Part shown: positions 39,812 to 50,431 of the stretch, one piece after another
How positions within the stretch are numbered: the first letter of the stretch is position 1
Layout: each line of letters opens with the position of its first letter
Assembly (NCBI GenBank): GCA_034509425.1
Contig: JAVTVJ010000033.1
Location: 4,027,001 to 4,091,000 of the forward strand
Reading direction: 5' to 3'
Length of the DNA: 64,000 bases
DNA from: Eopsaltria australis
Lineage: Eukaryota; Chordata; Aves; Passeriformes; Petroicidae
Notes under the pieces: model-generated
Told to the model about the DNA's origin: nothing
Database searches by the model: none
The model's input: the letters and a program-made list of their open reading frames with translations, nothing else
Program-made: the position numbers and the translations under genes

Positions 39812-39871
39812 TTAGTTTATAACCATTTATAGTTAATAATATTAGTTTATAACCATCAATAGCAAATAATG
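39812..39871. repeat. 30-bp tandem duplication, two copies
   Basis: The unit TTAGTTTATAACCAT plus 15 bases occurs at 39812-39841 and again at 39842-39871. The copies agree at about 25 of 30 positions. Local duplication followed by substitution is the simplest origin. Confidence 0.85.
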
Positions 39872-39964
39872 CAAATATTTTTTGCAAAATGTAACAAATT
39901 TAATTGAGTTGCCATTGCTTTTAATTGTCTGAAGAGATACTGCCTGGTATAAAAGATAAGAATA

Positions 39965-39998
39965 GATGTTTAAACATCCCATGTTAAAGGATGTTTAA
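39965..39998. repeat. Overlapping palindrome and hairpin
   Basis: A perfect 14-bp palindrome, GATGTTTAAACATC (39965-39978), overlaps a perfect 10-bp inverted repeat, TTAAACATCC (39970-39979) and GGATGTTTAA (39989-39998), with a 9-nt loop. Thus the word GATGTTTAA appears three times in alternating orientation, and two mutually exclusive foldings are possible. Confidence 0.85.
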
Positions 39999-42900
39999 GT
40001 CCTTGAAAGCTTTGTGCTAACTAGGGAAAATTAAATTAAAATAAATTAGAAAAAGCAGCCCAACAGTCTGTATTATTTACATCAGTTTTGCCTGATTTTT
40101 GTTTCAAATACATATTCACTGTTCGTTTATTGTTGATGGCAACAAATTTTTTTTTGGATTATCTTTCTCCATGTAAAATGTCACTCCTTCAAAGTTCAGT
40201 TTCTCTTTACCAATTTAATAAAATCCTAATAGCAGTGATCCATGACTTTTAGGTCAGAGGATGATTGATGACTGCCTGCAGGCATAATAATGTCATTGCT
40301 TGAAATAAAAATATAATTCATCTAGTGTGAAATACAGATTGACTTTTAAAGTCTCTGAAGTGTCACATGGATGCAATATCTACTGCAAATGCTAACTGCT
40401 AATTATTATTCATGTTTTTCACTGTTAATACTCAAAGCAATTTATTACATTCCTTAATGCTGTTGTTGGATACTGCTGCATCTATCAGTTGAGTTCAGGC
40501 TCCACAGAGAGAGTCCTAGTTTGTAAGTTTATTTCTTACATCATCAACTTGAAAAAGTTACTGTATATTGTCAGTGCACCAATAAATGTCAATATCCCAG
40601 AGTAGCAGAGGCAAGTGCCATTTAACCAGTAATGTTACAGATAAACAAACATAAATGTGATTTAAGTCAGCACTGACATTCATGTATATTATGTAAATAA
40701 GCTACACAGTGTCTGTGTATAGACAGATTTTACTTGATGTCTGATCTGATCATAGGTTCTGCATTATTCTACCAAAATAAACAAACCAAGACCAGAAAAA
40801 CAGGATCTCTGATTAAATATGGATATATGTATATGCAAATAGATAGATATGGCACTTAGAAAGTAAACACAAGAAAGACGAGAAATACTTTCACAGATGT
40901 TGACTAATAATTTATAAGGAGGGAGAAATATGTTAACTAATTAAAAAAAAAACATTTTTCAACCTATAATTCCATATGAATTTTATAAAAAGTGAAAAGA
41001 AGGAAGATGGAAGGAAAACCTGCACAGGAGGAGCCAGGAAGACAGCTTTTCTACAGAAACTCATTGCAGTATCTTCACTCCACAGACAATGTTGCAAGGC
41101 TACTGTCCAGCTCCGTAGTAAAGAGACATGATCTCATTTCCTCCCTTCATGGTTTTTCTAGAACATTTTAACAGAAACAAGAAATTTACCACTGCAACAA
41201 TATTTTTACAACCTATCTGTAACTTGATAGTGTTACAAAACAAATTTAAATCACTTTATTTGTGAAAAGGTTTTCTACATTTCATTAAATAAATTAATTA
41301 ATAGCAACATTATTAATAAACAGAGAAACCTCCTATTTTTAAAAGAGTTCATAACTAAATTTGCATTGTGAAATAAAATATCCATGCCTCATAATAAAGA
41401 CACTGTGAGATATTTCCTGTATGAAGACATACTAAATGTAAGCAGGAAAAAAATATAACAAAATATAATACACGTACATGCATTTCCAGGTAGAATTGTC
41501 TTTCTTCTCATAAATATTGAAAAGATAATGTGAAAATAAAAAATATTTTAAAGAAAAATAAGAGCTTTTATAAGGTAGATATCTGGACAAATTTAAATAT
41601 TGAAAAGTAAGAAGGAGTAATTCTAAGCAGTTGGGAAACCTTATAATCTGACATCTTAACTTAATATCCACAATATTATTGTGTACACACAAGTGAATAG
41701 CTAAGCCCTGACAAGTGAACATCTGGGACTTTGTCCATCTGCATAAGGACTGATAAGTAATACAGTTTGAAAAAGCATTCTTCATCACAGAACCCTGCTT
41801 TCTGTGCTAAGGCAGGACTTGAGGAGATGTATAATCTTTGTCACCATCTTTTAGTACTTATAGGAGCTTTATTGTTTCCAGCTTGTTATTTATATATAAT
41901 TTGTATTTATTTATGTGAATTTAGACGTACTTATGTCATAAATACATTATCCTAAAAATGTAATTTTAAGATAATTTACCCATCTGCTTTCTACCATTTT
42001 ATTTACAATTATGTATGTTTATTGACAGTAGTCGTGGAATTCATCTCAACTAGTACTAAATATTATTTACCAGTAATATTAATTAATAATTAGACCAGAT
42101 ACAGAGTGAAAGGAACTCAAACATACTACCCAGATGAATCAAACCTTGAGTACATCTCCTTAGTTCCAACTAAATAATCAACTTGGTATGACCAGGAAAA
42201 CAAACAAAAAAAACCCCAAAACAATAGATGAACTTTGTTTCAAAGATATTCCTAAATTTGCACTATAGGAACATATTTGGGACAGGAGAACACGGGGCAA
42301 TAAATACCTGGGGACAATTAGGCTGGACACAGATATCAAGAAAATCCAAAAGTTTGGTGTTTCAGTGTTAATCACTGTGTGATTTAGCAAGAGTGTGGCC
42401 AGTTTATACCAATAGTCTACTTTAGAAAGAAATAAATTATTTTTTTTAAAATGGCCTCTGAAGAGAGCAGCCAGAGACATCTTAGACATCTGATGCTGTG
42501 TAGAAGGCTGAGAACGAAGTTGAGCCTTTTCATGAACAACCAGGATCTGACAAGTTTTATGACCAGGGAAAATGTCTCACTCCCCTGCATCCATAGTATT
42601 GGACAGAGTCAGATTGGAAGTCCTGGGTCTCTGAGGTGTTTGAGTTGGGGATGGAGATAATAGAAATTCCAGCAGTGAAATTTTTATGCATCCACTGACC
42701 TCATCCTGCTGAATAAATAGATTCTATATTGTATGTCAGTGAGTCATGTGGCTATGACTTTGTGTCTCCCTCACTCCTACTTGGCTGAGTTGTCACACCT
42801 AAGCACTAGACAGTCACTGTAAAATCCATTTATGGTCTGCAGAGAAAAAGAGGCAAAACTAGTGGTTTTTTAGTATACATTTCATTACAGAATTGTCCTC

Positions 42901-43788
42901 TGAGTGTTTCTGTTCTTTCCAGTCTTGGCATAAAGTGAACACAAGTAATAATTTCTGTCATTCCTTTCCTCTCATGCACAAATTATTCTCAAAGAGGGTA
43001 ATATAAACAAGAACAGATGACCATTTTGTAATCTGAATGTCTAGAAACACAAACACCAAATTAAACTTGCTCTTCCAAGAGTCTTTTACCAATACCACTA
43101 TCCACAACCATTAATGACAAATCTGTATCTCTTCTAGAACAGGAATTACAGACATATCTATGACAGACAACATTAATATAACTATTAATAGGTCTCATCC
43201 TCTCTGTTCATTTCTAGACCATGCAGCAGAAAGAAAAATATTTGTCTCAAATTGGACTTTTAATATTTAAACAAATTTTAATCAGTAAATTCATTAATTG
43301 TACAAAACACTCACAGTACTTCAGAATAAGCATAATGAAAGTTTCTCTTCTTGGTAGAAACAGTGGGTTTAAAAATCAACTTTTTTACGAAACAGTAGCT
43401 TTTGTATAAAGATATCAAAACAGTAGTTTAACAGGTGGTATGGAGCAATACATTTTTTAAAATAATTTTCAGGTAATGCATTCCATTCAGTCACATGGTT
43501 TAGATGTGAAAACAACAAACTATCCCCTGCTTACTTACTAAAATTTTCACTTTATTCTGCACCATCCCTTATGTGTTATCAATACATAGATTTGTGAGCT
43601 GTCTAGAGCTAAAAAGAATGTCACTCTTTTAAGAGTAAGTCAATATGGTAACTTGGAGACTACATCATGTCTCTGCATCACAGTAGAACTGTGAAATCAA
43701 GAACTGGTACGGAACACAGAGAAATTTGCTGTAAATATGTTCATCTTTCCAAAGTATTTCTAAATTTTTAAAATAAGAACACATATTT

Positions 43789-43833
43789 GCATGTGTGTGT
43801 GCATAGGTGAATATATATATATGTATATATATG
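43789..43833. repeat. TG and AT dinucleotide microsatellite
   Basis: GCATGTGTGTGTGCATAGG followed by a TA run interrupted once (ATATATATATATGTATATAT). A typical compound microsatellite. Confidence 0.85.
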
Positions 43834-45322
43834 GTACAAACATCCTAATGCAGAAATACGAAATTGACTTGGAGCAGTGTTTATTAGTGCTAAACTTAAA
43901 AGGAAGTACAAATATTTTCAATATATAAATATTTATTGAAATAATTGCAGTGTCCATAGAAGTACACTCCATCGTTATAACTTCTTGAAAAATAATATGC
44001 TGCTTATTCCAGTCATTTATGAATTACAGTCTTTTCTCAGCTCTGACATTTCCAGCATATTCCACTGAAGCCTTGATACACCCAGTATCCGGTTTCTTTT
44101 CAATGTAGTTTCAAGAAAAATAACTCCCATGCATCAGTTGAAAATTAATCAACCTGTAGCTTGTGCATTTGTCAACATTGAATGCATTTTCAACACTGGA
44201 AGGTCACAAAATCTGGTTTTATGAGCTACAAATAACATTTCTCCTCTACATTTACCTTCTCAGAGAAAATGTTTTAAAATGTCAACTCTCTCAACATGAC
44301 GTTGCATAACCACTTTATTCTTGTAATCGGGCACAAAACAACATATAAAAGACTTGATACAAACATAAAATACTATAAAGTAATGAAAAACTATGGTCTT
44401 CCAGTTTCAGGAATAGTAACATGCTCAGGGTTACTGCTGCTCAAAGACTGGGTTCTTGTTTCATTGTTTTTCAGCCTGATGCAAATAAATTGTCTCTCAG
44501 TTACTCTGTCCAGGAAGGATGCAGCTGTAAACTTGAAGCTCTGTTAACACAGTTCTGTGTTTGAGTTAATAAGTCCTACTGAGAGTAATAGATTATAGAG
44601 ACTAATGCAGATTCAGACAGGAAAAAAAGACAAAAAATCCATGATTATTAATAATCACTCTGGTTTTTAATAAATAAAAACCATAATCTTCATTCAGATA
44701 AAATCTCATTAAAGAATTAGTGAAATTCTTTTTAAAATTCTTTGCTAAGTAGGTTTTATCAGTGAGAAAATTATACAGAAGTTTGATTTAGCAGCTATAA
44801 ATGTCATTAAACAAATATGCATTCTTCAGATTTAATTACACATTACAATATCAAACAGTCAAAAGCCCAAGAGATAATAAAGTGTAACTGTCATTACTAA
44901 GAGTGTAATATTATATTAAGAATTTAAAACAGATTGGATATAAGAAATTACAGTCAAGACATAAGAATTTGTAAGTGGGGTAAATCATGTATCCTGCCAA
45001 ATGATGAAATTATTTTTCTCGAAACATGACCAATCTATTTCTAAGTATTTGTATTCTTAAGATCAACACCTTTCTTCTGAGTAACAAAATTTTCTTTAAT
45101 TATTCTGAAGCATATGAATGACTCACCATTTTCTGTGCAAGCATCATTTGCCTTTTTTTAAATCTATACACATTTCTCAAAAAATCTATGCTTGTAGAAG
45201 AAAGTCCAGAGAATTAAACAAAAATGCTGAATGAATAATGAAATCTCCGGTATGTATCATTCATAAGGATAAAGTTTACCCTTAATTCTATTAAGTCTTA
45301 TGCTTGCACTTCCCACTCTCAG

Positions 45323-45344
45323 CAAAGAGCCTGGACAACAGCAC
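45323..45344 (+). other. Candidate 22-nt microexon (unproven)
   Basis: A good pyrimidine-rich acceptor (TGCTTGCACTTCCCACTCTCAG ending at 45322, in which two TGC words occur) and a strong donor (GTAAGTGAG from 45345) frame 22 nt. All three frames are open, which means little at this length. The length is not a multiple of three. It lies close to the start of an unclassified repeat. Probably a chance pairing. Confidence 0.1.
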
Positions 45345-45599
45345 GTAAGTGAGTATAAACTGAGTGTATATGAATTTATTATACAAAGAATGCTTACCAC
45401 AAGCTGATCATGTTAAAGAGAAAGCCAGCCCTCACTGGGATTAAACAGTAACCAGTGAGAGACAAAGAGACTTTTGAAGCAAAGAAGGAAACAGCTGGAA
45501 GAGAACTCTAACGAAAACTTGAAAATACTCAACAGAGGGCAAGGGAGAAACCTTATAGTGGAAGCAGCAGCAGTCAGACCTTGTTTGACATCACCTGAA

Positions 45600-46182
45600 A
45601 AGACATCACCATGTGATATTACAACACAGCCTTGTCTGGGCACAGCAGCCTCCCCAAAGGCTACCTTGGGCTACTGCACTCCATCAAGCTGGGCGGCACT
45701 TCAGGGTGTAACACATGGGCACCAGCACCTCAGATGTGTGTTTTTCCTCACTGGACATTTGATGTCAAGCGTGTGCACTTGCAGGCCGTAGGGAGCAGTA
45801 AAGGTGCAGACAAAGCTCAAACAGCCTTGTTTTCACCAGAAGCCATGAGTGTACCTTGCATTCTCAGGGGAGGAGATGGTTGGTAACCTAAAAGGCCTTT
45901 GAGAGAGGGGATATGCATGCAAATGTGGGGTGAGTGGTTGTGTCTGTGGATGGGTATGTATGTGTGTGTGTGTGTTGGTGGGAGAAGAGAGTAACATTTT
46001 CGAACTATTCATAAAAATCTGCACAGGAATTTTTCAGTTTTTATTAATATTTGGTTTAGCTGATCAATTGCTGATGTTTATCCTGATTGTGTAGTTTATT
46101 GATTACCAGTTAATTACAATTAATAAACCAATGTACCACTTCAATATTACTTGTTTTGTTTGTTTTAAATACAAGCTGAGGA
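45600..46182 (+). repeat. Unclassified interspersed repeat, copy B (LTR-like 3' end)
   Basis: Second copy of the element at about 16.45-16.85 kb, in the same direction, about 29 kb away. The shared 3' block (46079-46182) contains TCCTGATTGTGTAGTTTATT, TTAATAAACCAATGTACCAC and a terminal TGAGG. A TG microsatellite (45955-45976) and an octamer word ATGCAAAT (45917-45924) lie inside it. The overlapping open frames on both strands at 45474-45886 are explained by GC-rich repeat sequence and show no protein family. An old LTR is the favoured reading. The 5' edge is uncertain and may reach about 45420. Confidence 0.45.
45955..45976. repeat. TG microsatellite
   Basis: A run of about ten TG units with one early interruption, inside repeat copy B. 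Confidence 0.9.
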
Positions 46183-47479
46183 GTCCCACCTTGGAAACAT
46201 CATGTCATAAAACAGATTAACATCATACAAGACTGGCTAGTAAACTATCAGTACTACTTACATCCAAAAAAAAAAAATAAAGGTCATGATACAATGCCAC
46301 ACAGTATATTTTATTTACTTTAAATAACTTGGACAGAGAAAACTGAAAAAGAAAGTTCTCTTTAAAAATAAGTACATATTATATAATCCAAGCTCATCAC
46401 CTCAAATTTGATATATTTAATATCAACAAAGCTTTCTACAAATGTATCTATGTAAAATCTGAAGAATAAGAACAAGTTTTGGGCAATTTGCCAGCCTTCA
46501 ACAATGAACACATAATTACAGCATCCCATAGTCTACCGGTTGACTTAATTGGCTCTTAATTGACATAGTGTTTGCCAAAAAAAGAGATTTATATTCACAG
46601 ATCATTAGACCAAGGATGTTAAACTTTGTACTGCATGACTTATTATAGCTAGTGCTGTTAATGTAAGAGAAAGCTAAACAGGAAGGACTGCTGAGACTGA
46701 TGTATTCAGGTCGTTCAGGAAACGAGATGTGCCCTGTGTCACCATGGAATTACACAGGTTCTAGGGAACCACTTGTCTTTCTCTGAGTTACTTCCAGAAA
46801 TATTCCCAGCCTCAGCTTTTGAGATATGAACATTTCCGAATAAACTTCCCACTTATATTTTCATCTACGAGACCTTACTTTAGGAAGGATGGCCACCTTT
46901 CCCCTGGACATACTGAGAATTTTAAACTAAAAGTCAGTGTTTCAGTAGGACCTGGTATCTAAAGTACTTAGTTCTTTCTGAAATCCAAGTTTAAATGTAC
47001 AAACAATGCAGACTTAAATGTGAAACATATTTTCAATGTAAAAAAGAAAAAATCTTTCACATGAAAACTTTTCATGGATTGCCATAAAGCACAATGATTT
47101 GAGTAAATTTATTCCATTAAGAAATTTTTCAGATGATCTCCTGCAAAAAAATTAGTATCTGAAATATGAAACAAATATTTTAAAGCTGATGAAATATTTG
47201 AAAGTATTGACATATTAAAAAGTAGTGTTTTTTTTCTTTCATTTCACCCTCAACAAGCTGCAACTCTCCAAACAGAAATCTGTATTTGTGAGTGTGCACT
47301 TATACATACACTCATATTTGTGAAGAAATGGAGCTGCTCTCCTGTCGCCTCTCTTACTGCCATCTACTTTTTTTCTCTTCCTTATGTCTTTGGGAGTTAA
47401 GCTCTTTTCCTCATTCTTAGCGATTACTATAAAAGGGCTCCTTTTTTTACTTGAGGGTCCATTTTAGCAATACATTTAA

Positions 47480-47760
47480 ATATTGCTCTGAAATAGCATT
47501 CCCCCTCCCTCACAAGCAAGCAAAGTAAATTTGTCAAGGGTTGCTTGCAGCTTTGGGGGAAAGGAGAATCACATATGGCAGCCAAACTACTGCAGTGTCT
47601 CTGAGAAATTGATCTTGTTCTGCTGTGTCAGAATAAGACTTTGATGATAATGACATTTTCAGCTGCAGACAAAATCCTTTTTAATTTATTTGAAGGCGAA
47701 GAGGCTGAAATGATTTTCTATTCCAGGATGTGCTTTACAGCTTGACTTATTTTTTAGGAC
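47480..47760. other. Possible conserved noncoding element
   Basis: An unusually complex, non-repetitive stretch with packed factor-like words: CAGCTG, TAATTTATTTGAAGGC, ATTTTCAGCTGCAGAC and GATGATAATGACATT. It has neither the simple A/T runs nor the GC-rich mosaic seen in transposon pieces here. Open frames are short. This is a visual impression only. Confidence 0.25.
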
Positions 47761-49462
47761 TAACTCTCAGTTCAGGGGCAGGTGGGGAGCTCCTCCTGAC
47801 ATGACCCTGAAAAAAAAGGAGGTGTTCCAAGGAGTTGGAGTTTTTAAATCATTCATTGAATGCTTTTCCTTAAAGATCACATCCTTGAATCTCTTACTTG
47901 AGAACTAAATTAGTGGAGTAACACAAATTTTGTAGAACAAACTGACAAACTTTAGGATACTGTGAGATATAGACGTGGCAGAAGGGAATAGAATCTATTT
48001 AAAATCTGCAAATTATTTTAATCTCTCCTGTGCCTCTCCTATGTTGGTGATGTCATAATGTCCAGTTCCATGCTACCTAACTATCAACTTTTTCCCTACT
48101 GATTTTTTGTATGTTTTTTCATTATTTTCATACAGGCAGCTGTATGCTGTCTTAGTAGAGGATTTCCAGAATGCCCTAAGGTCCCATGTCATCTCCAGAT
48201 ACTTGATCCTGTTTCAAAGCATTAGCTAATTTTTCCCTCATATTAAAAAGTGCTTTGGTTTCTAAAATTACTGGTATGCCACATCAATTAATTGAGAATA
48301 GGAATTTTCTTCAGTGTAATAATTGAAAGAACTAGATGTTTTATCTTGCAACAAGTTTTTGTCAGTTTCAAGAAAACCTGGGAATTTTAAGAATCTGTTC
48401 CTGATTCTCTAGACAGCCGTTCCTGTGCAATTATTATTTTCAAGGTTTAAAAATGACAGTAAAAAGGTTTTATGTGCTTAAATGTATCTTTTTAAATCCT
48501 TTCTTCTACATCAGCATTCCATCTCTGTACATGCAATTGGCCCATGGATGACTGGTGAGAAGCAGTTTAAAGACACTTTTTACACAGATTTACAAATTGC
48601 AAGAGGAACAACAAATATACAAGTGTTATGCAAGGAATAAAAAGCAATTCTGTAATGTTTCATTGCAGTCCTTGTCCCTAGGAGAACCTGGGGCTTCTGT
48701 AGGAACAGCTATGACTAAGGCACTTTCCTTCTTTACTTCACCTTGTCTGAAGGCAGAGGAAGTGCTTGTACAGTCAGCTTCCTCACTGTTACTTTTGCAC
48801 TTCTAGCATAGCCAGATAAGTACAAAAAATGCATCTCCCTAAGCACCACATCGTCCAGCCCATGGTTGAAGTCTATGAGGTATCAATGCCCTTTTCATTC
48901 CTCAAGTATCTATTCAGTCCATCCAGAGGTACTAGTGGGGATCAGGCATGTCAAAACAAACTGCATTGTCCCACACTGTGGCCCAATTTAGTGGGGACCT
49001 GTCCAGTGGAAAGTACGAGATGCCTCAAAAGCAATAAAATATATTCTGAATCAACAAACTGGTAGTATATGCACACTACTATTAACTACTATTGCTTAGA
49101 CAGTTTTGCTCATCATTTGAGGAACAAGTCATGAAGATAAATGGAAGTTTTCTCACTGAAGACAAGGTTATGATCAAGTAACCAAATTTTGATCTTTGAA
49201 ATTTCTCTGTAAAAATTGTATGGATTTTGTTCCTTGTTCACAGATAAGACTTGCAAGTTTATCTTGGCATTTTGAGGATTTTTATTATTGGAATAAAAGT
49301 AATGAATGCATAGAAATTGGTTTAATATATATATAAACCACAGTGCCATAAAAATGCAGTGTTAGCTTTAAACGTTATATTTTCATAGAAACACAATTTT
49401 TCTTTGTGTCTTTCCATGCATGCATCTGTGCAGACATAGATATGAGGTTACACACAGATAAA

Positions 49463-49507
49463 ATATAGATATAAAATAGATATAGAAATAGATATAGATA
49501 GATATAT
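49463..49507. repeat. GATA-type microsatellite
   Basis: Interrupted AGATATA/GATA units (ATAGATATAGATAGATATA near the end). Confidence 0.85.
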
Positions 49508-49788
49508 TGTCTTAAGGAAATAAAGAAAAAAAATCCACATACAAAGAACAATCTTCTCAGCTCGTTGAAACCAGTGCCTCTCTTTTCTAAGACAGAAATA
49601 GGTACCATCCTTAGGAAGAATCATGAGAGGAACACCTGAGAAATTCTGAAAATGAGAATTTCGAATAAATGGCTAACTCATTGTTAATGTTTATCTATGG
49701 TAATCACACTCTAAAGGGAAAAAAGGTAAGTGATTTCATATTCGTACTAGAGGGACAAGGCTCATAATAAGAAATTGCCTTTCAGATT

Positions 49789-49930
49789 AAAAAAACCAAC
49801 CCTGAACCCAGAAGCAGCAACAACAATACAAAACAAAAGCAACCTACCAATAAAACGAGAAAAAAAAATTAAAAAACCAAAAAATCAAACACAAGCCCAA
49901 GAAACCCCCACCACCCAGACACAAAAAAAC
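49789..49930. repeat. A/C-rich low-complexity stretch
   Basis: Almost entirely A and C on the plus strand (runs such as AAAAAACCAACCC and CAAACACAAGCCCAAG). The open frame through it is rich in Lys, Thr, Gln and Pro for this reason only. No gene is proposed. Confidence 0.8.
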
Positions 49931-50378
49931 AAATCCCACAACTTTGAGCAAGGTGTAAAGTACCCAAAACCACAGAAAAGAAACATCACTGACCATCAGA
50001 GATCACTTTTACTACAAAGATGTTGATAGATGTTCCCTAACACTCATAAGATTTCCCTGTGTATAAGTTTTAATAACCCCTACTTGAAAAATATTCAATA
50101 TACTCGCTCCACTTTGACTCGTGTACTTTAACTCATAAGGTCACAGCAACCCTCTTATCAGCCAACAGCAGAGCTGCAGCAGTAATAGGAGATGTCATCT
50201 TAGATTAATGCAAGGGAAAATTGCCTGCAATTTTTTATACTTCTGTCTCTTGTGTGCACTTTAAAGTTTCATTTTTATCTCAGAACATCCTTGGTCACAC
50301 CACTCCTGGTACTTCAGGAAAATATTTGAATGCACCATTAGAAATTCTTATGATCTTCAGTCATAATTATTTCTCTAG

Positions 50379-50431
50379 AATTTGTGAGAAATCAAAGGAG
50401 TATGCATCCCAGGAATTACAGGTGGATCAGT
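50379..50431 (+). other. Candidate 53-nt exon (unproven)
   Basis: Acceptor CATAATTATTTCTCTAG ends at 50378 and donor GTAAGTATATAG begins at 50432. Two of three frames are open; one reads ICEKSKEYASQELQVDQ. Two further AG dinucleotides inside could serve as alternative acceptors. The length is not a multiple of three. No family resemblance. Treat as a possible pseudoexon. Confidence 0.15.

Larger units (their letters stand above)
32766..45419. other. Unique AT-rich sequence, no gene seen
   Basis: No gene recognised. Notable small items: a CACGTG-TGAGTCA composite site (36136-36148), hairpin-forming sequences at 37202-37219, 37454-37487 and 39965-39998, a 30-bp tandem duplication (39812-39871), and mixed TG and AT microsatellites (43789-43833). 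The block at about 40250-40700 is of higher complexity than its surroundings and may be conserved noncoding DNA. The patch at about 42430-42740 is GC-richer and may be a third, poor relative of the 16.4/45.6-kb repeat. Confidence 0.5.

Noticed and set aside
45474..45886. Overlapping open frames inside repeat copy B
   Set aside because: GC-rich repeat sequence with no recognised domain; the frames are open on both strands, as expected from composition.
48829..49065. 78-codon plus-strand frame considered as a growth-factor-like or retrocopy fragment
   Set aside because: No cysteine spacing or motif held up on inspection; no poly-A tail or target duplication was seen.
49775..50026. Lys/Thr/Gln/Pro-rich frame
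   Set aside because: Caused by the A/C-rich low-complexity stretch.
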